Of a stretch of 64,000 nt of DNA, positions 49,801-61,700 are shown one piece after another. The notes beneath the pieces were generated by a model. That model saw nothing but the letters and a program-made list of their open reading frames with translations, searched no databases and had not been told where the DNA came from. The DNA comes from Apus apus (lineage: Eukaryota > Chordata > Aves > Apodiformes > Apodidae), in assembly GCF_020740795.1 (NCBI RefSeq), contig NC_067285.1, positions 18,034,001-18,098,000 on the forward strand, in the 5' to 3' direction. How positions within the stretch are numbered: position 1 is the first letter of the stretch; each line of letters opens with the position of its first letter. The position numbers were made by a program, and so were the translations under genes.

Positions 49801-52800
49801 AAAAAGCTAGCAATGGTTTCACAGCAGGATATCAACTATGCCCACTTTATACCATTCAGCCAGGGATAAGTACCTATTTTATTTCACTAGTTTTGTTAGT
49901 TTTGCTAGTTTGCTAGTACCTGACTCCAGTGGACTATATTCTGCACAGAGGTTCCAGCGGGTGTTTGTGCGATATACACATCAATTCGGTTCTGAAAGAA
50001 AATATTCAGTAAGTATACTCTTCCTTCCATCTATTCAGATGTATGTCAAAACATCTGCCACAGCAGTGTCATGTATCAGGAAGACAAACAGATACTGGAG
50101 TTGTATGATCAGAGTCTCCCTCAGAGTTACTCCAGATGTGTCAGTGTGTCAGGTTCAGAGTAACACCAAAAGACCAGCCCCCTACCTGAACGTTTTCCAG
50201 GATGACTGAGAATCTAAAATAGAATCTAACAGGTGGAAAGAGCAGAATAGAAATTAATCAATTTAGACACCAACCTAGGTGTTTTTTTCAGGAGTCTGCA
50301 ACGGATCCTGTGTGACAGAGGAGTGCTATCAGACAGAACAGCAAAAGGAACAACAGCTGCCTGAGGAGTGCAAGACTGTTCAAAATAAACCACACCCTAG
50401 TCCTGCAGAGATTTCTTGAGAAATTGCTGTGTAATCCTTCCTCAAAGAATATGTTCTGAGGCATTTTTTGGAAAATGCTGGAGCCAAACTTTGATGTCCA
50501 GGGGATCTGGACTACAGCTGACATAGCAGAGCCCAAGTATGTTTTAAACCCCTGTGTCTGCCAACTCTCTCTCAAGTAACCCCGAGGTATCCTGTGCCTC
50601 TAAACACATCCCTCATGGCCCACAGTTTGAAAGAGGACAAGGGGGAATACATGTCTTCCTTTCTGTGTTGCAAAATGATCCTGTAAAACTGAACCAGGCA
50701 GGGGTTTTATTTCTTCTTCCTTGATGTACCAGCATATTGAAGATCTCCAACAAGACCAGCAGTCACAGCATGAACCAGGAGACAGTGCCCTACGTGTATT
50801 CTGGCTGAGGGCAAACTGCAGATTTCTGGGGGGCTTTGAGCAGCTGCTGATTTTGGGGTGACATCAAATGCTTAACTGGGAATGAGGCAGTGGTCCCCTG
50901 CCAGTGATGGGGAAACCAGCAGGTATTGTCACCTGGTAGTAGGAACTGTTCCCTGCACTGTGATGCTAAATAATAATAATAAAATAATCAGGATTCACAC
51001 CATAGGGTAGATTGCAAATTTTGTGAGCAGAAGCCTGAACTCTTGGTAGAGGTGATAAGAGTTATACATACCATGTCAATGTTTTTCAGGTTACAGCCAC
51101 CCAGACTGAAAAAGAGACTTCTACAAAGCCTGGCAAAAGCTTGAAAGCTGCAGAAGGGGACTATTAGCCTTCTTATACACTCTGTCTCAGGGAGAAACTC
51201 TCTTTTGCCAAGCAAACCCTGTGAAATACAAAGGTAACATTCACTTAAGAATATACTCTTGTACATTGTGCTGTTGTTTTTAGAAGGTGCCTGTGTCCTG
51301 TTCCTATTCTCTGGCATTTCCAGTGGTTCTCACTTGCTTTTTCTTCATTCGCCAGATGATGTTCTCACAAAGAAGAAAGAAATCAGCCAACTCAACCATT
51401 GCTCAATTTGTTACATCACTTTTAATGAAGAGATTTGTTACATGTTATCTTGAATTTTTATCTTGGCTCTAAACTTGCACATCAGTTGTGGCTTTGTCTA
51501 GAGGAATCTTGGAAACCTTTGAGGATCTGCAACTCTGTACCTGCCTGTGTAACCTGCTCCAGTACTGTGCTGTTGCCCTAGATAAAGACTTTTTCTTAAT
51601 GTCCAGTCTGAACTTCCAAAGGCTTCAGTCATAAGGTAAAAACACCCACATGCAAATGAGTAGACTTCATAAAGCCCTGTATTTTCTGTTTATTCATTTA
51701 ATGAGCTGAACAAACAAGTATACAGTTAAGTAGTTGAAACCAAGATATCACATACCCTGAGCAATCTTTCGGGTAGGTAGAGGAGTTTTGTTACTGGACT
51801 TCTAGCATACTTAATGGTAGTGACAGGTGCCAGTGCAAAATAGAATTTGATTTTTTGAGCCACCTCTGGCATTGTTGAAAATGCAATGAAAGCTGAGAAG
51901 ACAAAATAGAGCAGATAAGAAAATAATTATTTGCATATTAGATGGTTTTCAGTAATTTTAAATACTATTCTGCAATTTCAAACATGCAAATAAAATTGTC
52001 AGTTGTTCAGAGACTATGGTTCAGCCTAGATCTTTCTGAAATCCCTCTTATTCATGTGTTACCAGCTTGTACTTTTATTTCCCTCTTCAGAGAGAAATTT
52101 CTTTCTATATTTTGCCTTTCCAGTTTTATTTCAAACCCATTTAAACATAAATTCACACTTCTGATGTACATGCATACATAACATGTATTATTGGAAGGAG
52201 CAGTTGTTTTTCTTCCAATCAATCCAATTTTATATTTTGTTTCTTGTGTGTGCGTGCTGTCCAAACTGGCCGGCTTGTCATTTTGTACTCTCGTCTTCTT
52301 ATTCTGTTTATTTTGGTCAACTAAACAGCTGCTGTTGGGCACACCCTTGCTTCTTGGAATGTAATAATGTTCATGGCTCACAATAATTTCCAGTATGTTT
52401 AAGTTGATAGACTTATATCAGTAATGCATTTGGCCCATTACGCTTTATAGTCTTTATAATAAACTTAAAATGCCTGAAATCAGCTTATCCTATGTTTTTC
52501 ACACCTGCAAAAAGTTAATGAAAACCCCAGGTGCATTCAGTATCTCAAATGACCTTTTACACTAGTTTTCTGAAACATTATTCTGTTGTGTGTAACTTAC
52601 CAATTGTAGTGCCTTGTGAATAGCCAATATAGTACAGTTTTTCCTGTCCTGTTTTCTCCAGAATGAAATTTATTGCTGCTGGAAGATCAAATTTTGCCAT
52701 CTCATCAAAACTGCAGGTAGGAGATTGAAAGAGGGGCATGCATAAATTAAAAATGCATTTCCATTCACATTTTTATTACAGGCTTATCAGCAAAGAAACA

Positions 52801-55729
52801 ACATTAACTCTTCAGTGAATCATCCAGCTATATTAAGTTCTGTGTTTTTATGGCACTGGATATGGAAGATACTGCTCAAGATTTTCTGGGCTTTTTTCTC
52901 CCTTGACATCCACAGAGAGACTATAGCCTCAAGTAGTGTCAGGTTGAATTGTAACTGTCGATACAGAAGGAAGAGGAGGTGATACAGTAGCTGAGCTCCT
53001 TTCATAGAAACATGTATTTCATACAATCTGGCATTAACAAAAAGGCCTATTAAAGTAAGTGCAAAAAGTTACTTACATATTCTCCTGCTGTGATTTTTGT
53101 GCGTTTCTCATATGTGGCCTAGTGTTTTGAAATAGCCTCCAAAACTGCCCACAGAACTGAGGAGTGCCTTGGACATAACCTGTGCAGTTTCCTCTGAGTT
53201 GCTCTGCTGCTGTGCCTCCAGCCTGGGGAACCTTTGCTAGCAGCAAGCAGAGGAAAGCAGTCTTCATTGCTATTAATGTCTACATGGGTACATAGGAGCA
53301 CTTCAGCAACAGTGAATGTGAAGAATGGTTTATAAGAGGTAACATATATTAATCCCTGATTTAGCCAGCTTAAATTGATATGTGAGGATGGGCAGTGAAG
53401 ATGCCCTTCAATGGTTCAGTTTACCTGAATGCCCAGAATTCATCTTGATAAATAGAATAATTTTGATGCTTTCTGGACCAGCGATTCCCTCTGCTGTTTC
53501 CCATCCAAACGTCAAAGCCAGCATCAGCTAGTAGGAAGGCCAAGCTGTTGTTGGGCAGGTTTGTGACCCAGGTACTAGCATCTCCCAACAATCCATGTTG
53601 GAGAAATACAGCAGGTCTCAAAGCTGAAAAGAAAATAAGATACAAATAACAATTTATAAAATTTCTTGATTTTCTGGTAGTTCAGGGACATTACTGTTCC
53701 CTATCCAATCCTGGGATTTGTTCCTGAACCAGCTTAAAGGGAGACAACTAAATATAAGAAAAAAATGTACTTTTCTGCAAAGAGACAAGTTTTAGTAAAC
53801 TTCTGTAAGGATTTATAGTAAGGTCTACCTCACACTGGTGGAAACTGGCTTGGCAGCCCCCAGTCCTTGTTTGTACAGCTCTACCACAGTAGCCTGAGAT
53901 TCTCAACACTGATATGTTAGAATGAAGTTGTGGGATTGTTTGCAGAGGTTTTCTTTACCTAAAATATGAATCAATAACTGATATTAACCAGGTGTAAGCA
54001 AAAGCAAAGCAAAATTAGAAGCTGAAACAGCTTTCTCCAAACAGGCTGATGGGCAGATTACAGCCTTTGCCCTGTTTTTTTTATTTATTTTTTTTAACTT
54101 TTACTCATCGACTCTTACTATGATGATACGCACTTCATATTATAGTGGATTTTAATAACAAATAGATGTGTTTGACATAAATCCTGTTGATCTTGCAGGC
54201 TGTTCAGGGCAGCCAGAATTCTCTACTGAAGTTACTTGTGTATACAAGCATTGATACATTTTTACAAATAATGTGCCCTATCAAGGCTGTTTTTTTCTCA
54301 TCTTATAGAACGGTACCTGGGTTTCCCTGATTGTGTGAAGCGTAAGGGATTCTGTTAATAGTAATCATATAACCGTCTTCTGTTGTCACTTCATACTCCT
54401 CACTAGGGTACCCTCTGTAAGCAATGAGCTCATTCTGAAAGAGAAGGTACAAAAACATTTGCTTGCAGAAGTCCATTTCATATAATATATGCATAAGATA
54501 TTCACAATGAATAAATGTTAGAGAAATGTTAGATAGCAGATACTACTGGGGATTAAGTCTACATAGATTAAGTATCTGAACAAAGTAGTATCTGTTTGGA
54601 TATTGTAGCCTCAAAACTACAATAAATTCCCTTCATTCTTTGTGTTAAATCCAGGATTTGACTATTCAGTTAAAATCTATTATAAACCCCTTGCATTATA
54701 CTACTGCTATACAATCACAAGCCCTTGTATTCTGGTGATATAAGAATCACTATAACCTCATAGTAGGAGCTTATGCTTCCCACAGCTGTGATGAGGAGCT
54801 GCTTGGGTGCATGCTCTTTAGCTACTGCATTGCAAAGTGAAACCAGTTTATTCAAACTGCCTTCAGAGAAATCCAGAGCCCTCCACAACTGCCCTTTTGT
54901 GAATGGTGCAGATGTAATGAAAACCGCTGGAAAACTGACTGCATTATGGAAAAAAAAGGATCAACCACTTGCGTAGACACAGGGGAAATCAGTAACACTG
55001 CCAATCTTATGCTCTGAAATAAATATTATTTCTGTCCTGTAACATTCAACCTGTTTTGTTACAAAAGAGGATTGTTTTTTATAAATTGTATTCAGAGAAT
55101 TACTCAGTGTAATTTCTCACACAGAACAGAAAACCCAGAATTTTAACAAATGATGGAGAACCTATGCAAACTTGCTTGGCAAGAAGATGGCTTCTGTAAA
55201 TCTTGATATTTCTGACCTATGTTTGTCATTCAAACCCAGAGAAAATATAAGCCACTAGTTATTTAGAGTCTTTTTTGATGAAAGAATGCTGACATTCCTG
55301 CTGTCCTGACGATATGAAGGTTGTTCTTTCAAACAGGAAGATAGTGCTAGCAATAGCAAACTGGTAACGGACATTTAAAAGGAAATTAATTCTGGAGATT
55401 TAGTAAGGAAAGGTGTTTGACTTAATTTCTAACAAACATAAGATGTGCTGTTACACATGCAGAAAGAAGAAAATAGAAACAAAAACAGTAATATATAGAG
55501 CGATTAGAAATGGTGGGTTAAGTAAAGGCAGCTTATCTACCTAGTTATTTCCAACACCTAGAAAGCCCTCTGCTGTGAGACATGCATTCCATTCATCTCC
55601 AGGTCACGGTATTGAGTAACTTACAATATTCATAAAGGCTTCAGAATCCACATCTCTCTTCGTTGTTCTGAGTTCTTCTGAGTAAGTAATTCCCTGAACC
55701 ATACATGTCACAGCAACATACAGCCATAT
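46881..55729 (-). CDS. Acid lipase family gene 3, start codon replaced by ATA
   Basis: Acid lipase family member with an uninterrupted frame. Exons from 5' to 3': 55625-55729, 54317-54434, 53425-53623, 52601-52710, 51756-51892, 51072-51218, 49920-49991, 48290-48361 and 46881-47114. They sum to 1194 bases, 397 residues if counted from the ATA at 55727-55729. All borders are GT-AG and exon sizes are the family sizes (118, 199, 110, 137, 147, 72, 72). Motifs: [15 protein letters not shown]; oxyanion loop [21 protein letters not shown]; nucleophile GYSQG; catalytic Asp in [11 protein letters not shown]; His in [12 protein letters not shown]. The active site is therefore standard, unlike genes 1 and 2. 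Genes 1 and 2 have AAG-ATG-TGG at the start, where this gene has AAG-ATA-TGG. No in-frame ATG lies between it and the upstream stop. The next in-frame ATG would drop most of the signal peptide. A start in an unseen upstream exon is possible. Confidence 0.88.
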
Positions 55730-58700
55730 CTTCTCTCTGGATAAAACAGTACATTCATCTGTCAGTAGTCCTTTTCACTTGTAACCTAGACAGGTTCTGT
55801 GTTTCTTTGATGATGTAAGTGTAACCCAATTCTGAACGGAGCTAGTCTGGTGTTAATTAAACAAAACAAAACTAACTTTAAACACATATCAGAGGGAGTT
55901 TGGCAGCAATCTGGATTGTCTGCTAAGATTTGGACTAGGACATTGTTCAATCAGGGCAAAAGTGTCATGAATCCAAGAAAAGGAGCAAAGTTTTTGGAGA
56001 AATGGATTTCACTTGTTCTTCTGAGAAGCAACTCACATGTATTACCATGCCAGGCATTTATTCTGTAGATTAATTAGGAAACAATTCTGTCTAATTCTGG
56101 GGGGAACTGGAGTTAATAGTTAACTCAAAACAAATCAATCATTGTCACAGATAAGCTTTCAAAGTGAAGACAACCTAAGTTAGTTAACTGAAAAAAAAAA
56201 GACAATTGAAAACAAAGATTAAAATATTTATAATTTAATTTAGAACTTAGGAATGTAAATATAGAACTTATTTAAAGTTGCCTAGCATAATTTATACAAA
56301 GCTGCTCCACAGAAAAGTTTGTCCACTCTGTAGGATGAGGACAGAGAAAGGAAAATAAAGCTTTGGTAAACTTAATGATAGGTAGAGACTGAGTGTCAGG
56401 ATGTCCAGTTTTCTTCAGGAGATAAGGGATAAGAAAATTGAGAGGGAATGACCTGCCTAGTGCACACACAGCAACTACAGTCTGTGAACACCTACTTATT
56501 TGAAGAAAATGCAGAGTGCTTCATTTAAAATTCTGTCTACACCAAACAAACCTCTGGAGACCATGCCTAAACCTCTGTTGTTCCAGTGATAAAGCTTTAA
56601 GCCTGACTGACGAATCTACTGCATTTACAGTTTTCCCAGTCAGCAAGATTTTGTAACTTTTTCCCCAAATAACATGAAGCTTATGTTTTCTTATCACAGA
56701 ACAGTTTATGTTCTAACTTTCTAACTTGGTTCTTTAGTAGTAAAAGGAACAGACATTTAAAAAAACCCTTCTTTTTACTTAGCTTCAGGCTCTTTTCTTT
56801 TTGTTGAAATTCATTACTATCTTGTTCCCACACTTGGAATTTTTCTCATGCCTCTCATGTTATCCCAGAGTTACCTAAATTTGGACTAGATGAGTCATGC
56901 ATCTCCTTTTTAGACAAAATAAATCTTTCAAGAAATAGCCATCCTTTCATCTATGTGACTTACAAAACAATATAGTAAAATAAATTTGTTCTTAAATAAT
57001 AAAGAAACTCCTGAAGCCTAGGTTTGATACCACCTTTTGTAGCTCCCACAAAGCCTTCACCAATTTTGGGTCAGAGAGAAGTTGAAGTGTTACTAACCTT
57101 TTACCAGAAATCATGTTTTCGGCTGCGTGACTGAGATGATGGTAGAATGGAAACTCAATTCTGGGATATTTGAAGGCAGCAAAACAGTTGGACTTGATCT
57201 TAAAGTTCTTTTAAAAAAAAATTATATTGTATTATTCTAAAACAATGGTCATGCACCCTTTTTTTTCCCAATCACGCAGCAATATTAATCTATTTCTTTC
57301 CCACTCTTCATTCCTTCTTCTAGCACTTCTGCTCTTTCCTAGGGTAGCACCAGAGAATGGCAACTCCTTTTATTCTCAGACCACGTGCTTTTCATCTCCT
57401 TCACTACCACAGCTATAAAAAGGCTCTTTTACTATCACAGATTGCTGAATTTTTAAGGAGAATACCAGCCTCAGTGGAGTAGCAGAGCAGAATCAGGAAT
57501 TTTGAAAACAAATATGCTCATAGATATACCTTATCATATCTAATTAATTTGTCAACAAACCTGACAATTCCAGTTTCTCATGTTACTTGGAAAGGATAGA
57601 AAGAACTCTGATTGTTTGGTATTTCTGTAGATGTTATTGCACAAATTTTTCTATTAGTCTTCTAATGCTCCTGTTGCTGTTCCGTAATTCTATGTTACTG
57701 CAGGAGTGGTTTCAGGAGATTTTACGTTCTTCATATTACATCTGTAAAATGAGCAAAGAGTAAAATAGATATCCCCTAAATGTACAGTTATGAAGCTAGA
57801 ATGCTTTCCATAATCTGGGTGAATTTAGGAAACACTGCCACAATGACCACTTGTCTCAGTGGTCTCCAACATGCTGTGAGGGGGCCAGTGTTTCCCAGTT
57901 GTTAGGTCTTGAGGATAGTGTCCTTTATGAGGCTCTTATGTTTGTGGAGTGTAAGCATAATGCAGGCATATTCCCTAACTGGTGTTCCAGCTATTAATAT
58001 AACACAAACTTAGCAGATTGAAGATTTCTCTTTTTGTTCTTCATCTGTTCCAGCTTGGTATTTTTAAACCTTGAAATTAATTATTCTTTCTTGCTCAGTT
58101 CCACACATTTGTTCTCCAAATACTCTTTCTATCTTACAGATAGCTTTCATTCACGTAGAACAGATTAGATTTTACACTGAGATGAACATCTAACAGGGCT
58201 TTGAACAGGCTTTAATACTTCTGTTTATATTACAGATTGAATACTTTCTCCTGGCAACACTGGCTCTGGCTAGGACCAGTTTTATTTACTATAACCTTAA
58301 AAGTTTTTTCTTTTGATATTTACAGACCAGAAAAAATATGAAAGTCTCAGGGAAAGACCTGTTCCTGCAAGATTTGCATCCTGCTAGATGTTTTCGAAGA
58401 GAAATACAAGGTCCAGCATCACATTCTGACAGGGAAGTAGGAGAGGAAATTATTTTCAAAGGGCTAGTTTAGAAAGTGTTTCCAAACATTGAAATCCTAC
58501 ATGTGGATTATAATTTTTTTAATCTTCTGTTTATTTCCTTTCATATACATTGACATTTTGCATCTTCCCTATAAGAAAGCCAGTTTTTTTCCTTTTAAAG
58601 TCCTGATGTCTTTTGAAGCTCAACATGAATTCCACCAATGAACTGTTTAAATATGTACTTGCCTTTGAGTACCTATGTGATTCTGACTCCTTAAGATGTG

Positions 58701-61700
58701 CTGTTAACTCTCTCTGAACAAAGCCAGGTTCATTCCGTAGTGTAAAACAATGCTTCATTGACAAAAAGAACTTATATTGAGTAAAGAGACAACATACAAA
58801 ATGCATAATACCATAAATAGCAAACTGACAGGCAAAGCCGTCATTGCAAGTTATTGGCAGCACGTATTTGAAGCAAGTACTTGAGAAAGGGAGAGAACAT
58901 GAACAAGGATGAGCATCAGGTGGATTTCTTTATTCACAGACATGAATACTCTGTTGTGTGTTGACAGGTTTCATAGGAAGTTACTGACACTATAAAGAGG
59001 TATAGAATTCCATTGAAATGCTTAAAGTCCAAAATGTCACTGTCAGAGGTGTGGCTGCACCTTCACAAATGTGATCATACACAAATGAACTTTAAATTGG
59101 CCTGTCTAGGTGCCTTTATTTATATAAGTGTCGTTGTATAAATTGTTGATGGCATGCTTGGTTTGTGAAACCTTCAGCTCCTTTCAGTGCTCTTTCTGGA
59201 CAAAAACCTACAGCAATGCAGAGGATATAATCCCTAATATTTTCATGTTTTCTTAAAACTCTTCAATCTCCCTATTCCCACCTGCTTCAGGAATTAGTCC
59301 TGGCTCTGGAAATAACTTAAGAATGGAAGGTATTTGCAAGCGACTGAACATAAGAGTTCTTCGTGGATCAAATATGTCCTTTTGGCTTCTTCATCCAGCT
59401 CATGTACATAGTTATCAGAAATGTGTGGCTATTTTGAGTATGTTAAGAAGGGCCTTTACAGGAAGGTATGCTTTATTGAGAGACAGACTTGTTTTTGTGT
59501 TAGTCGCCAACAGTTAGTCTCCAAGGGAAAGCACAGCAGCAAAAACAGAAGGAACCCCTCCATGCACTCACATGGTTTTAAAAATATTTCATGCCATAAT
59601 GGTGTAAGCAGTTGTTTCTTGAAAGTGAACAAAACACTGAGATCTAAGGACAGTATGCTTTCCACAGCATCCCTGGGATAATATCTGGTTTCAAGCAGCA
59701 TGGGTGCAATGGTTGCCCTCAGCCACCCCACACTATTGCCTTGGCCAGAGCACTGTTGGCTCCCAGCACAGGTGTGTCTGGAGGGTGAAGACAGAGACCC
59801 CCGTGTCCAGCAATGTCCCCTACACCTCCAGACAGCTTACAGAGTCCTTTCAATGGGGTTCCCACAAAACAGACACATGTACAAAAGCATAAAGCACTAG
59901 TGAGAATAGGTGCTGCTTGGGTGAAAGATTCTCTTGCTTCTGTCAGGCCTGCAAAAATACTCGTGGTGCTCATCATCAAGGTATATGGAATTGGCTCATC
60001 TGGAGGATTTCCAGCATCTAGGCTAAATGGCATAGTATTCTTAAGCAATAAGTGAGGTATCTCTGAGTTGGCACTTTCATAATTATGAAGCTTTAATGTG
60101 ACAAAGACTAAGTAAGCAGTGTCAAAAGGAAGGGCTCTGGAGGGACAGAGAGGGGTGCAAGCCTGTGTTTTCTGCTCACACTGCTGACTCCATGCCTGGG
60201 AATGTCCCAGGCAGCACTGGCCTCCTGCCCAAACCTCAGTCACCCACGGAGAGACAGTTTGACACTGGCCCTTCTGTTGAAAAGGAAACATGATTTCTGA
60301 AAACAGAAATAATTTCTACAGTACATTTTGGCTGATGTAGAAGTTTGTGAAATATATGCAAAACAGTTTCTTCCCCTTTGGAGGTGGGTGAAGAGAAGTC
60401 TCTGTTGCAATTCATAAGCTTTGCTTAATTGTTCAATAGTTTTGCCCCACAATCCACAGGCAATTATTTTTATCATCCTGCTAATTTTGTAGTAATGCAT
60501 AGAGCTCTATCTCCTCACTCCTGTATGTCTCAACTGCAATTAGGGAAGAAAGAAAATCACATATCTACATGCGCATGTGTGGAAAGTATGGTTTACTTCT
60601 CTTGCACTTTTTGCTTAACAGAAGTCTTGGAAATGAAAGCTCAAATCCTCTGACAGAAGAACTGGAGCCAGTAAGAACACTAAGCAGGATTTACACTCAG
60701 TGTGCACCAGTCAATGCAAGTCAATGTGCCCCAGTCAGTCCTGGTGAGCACACGCTGGGGATGGGTCAGGCAATTTGCTCCAGTCACTTCTGTGTTGACA
60801 TTAGCGGGAGTTAGTTACCCAACTATTTTTAAGGATGGGTCAGAGGATCCCTGGACAGAGTGGCTCAGGTTTTTCTTAAAGCTATGAATTCAAGTAATGC
60901 GTTGCTCTGAGAATGAGTCTGCTGAGGGGGTTAGAGATGGCATTGCAAAACCTCTGTCTCCTGTTCAAATGGGGATTTTTGCATACCCATAACTGGGTTG
61001 GGCTGGAGTTGTGTTGAGCAGGGAGCTGAGGTCCAGGCTGGGGTCTAAGCGGGTTGGGAGTTGGGACCTCCAGCTCCCTCTTCCTATGAACATTTTTCTC
61101 CTTGCCTGCTTTCTACTGAGAAATTCTATTCAAATAGGAATTCAAACACTAATTATAGCAGTCTTGGCTCATTGACTTTTTTTGTGCTTAAAAACCAACT
61201 TCCCACTAACTTTGGCTAGGTCAACAGGTTGGATAACAGCAGCTGTCTCTTTCCAAATTGTAAAGCACATGGTTTTTCCTTTTGCCATTATACACAATAA
61301 GAATTTCTTTTGAAACAGTGAAGGTATAGCTAACTCCTAGATCTAGTCCTTTTTTTAAAAAAAGTGAAGATATAGTTACCTATACTGATAACTATAAATT
61401 CTGGTCTACTATGGGCATCAACATTAATTTTCCCACTTTAAATAATCTCCCATAAAATATTAAAAATAAATAATAATAGTTACAACAATAAGGTTATTAT
61501 ATTACACATAGAGTTTAGAATATATTTTTTTATTTTATAAGGAAAATTAATCATGGTTAAAGTGTTTTAAACTTAGCTATAGGAATTCACTTTAAATAGC
61601 AGAGCTCCAGATCAAATATAGTTTGTATTTTCAATATCTTTCCCTTACAGAGACAAAATTTGTCTGCTGATCCCAAAGTGATACTGCAAAACCAAGTGAA

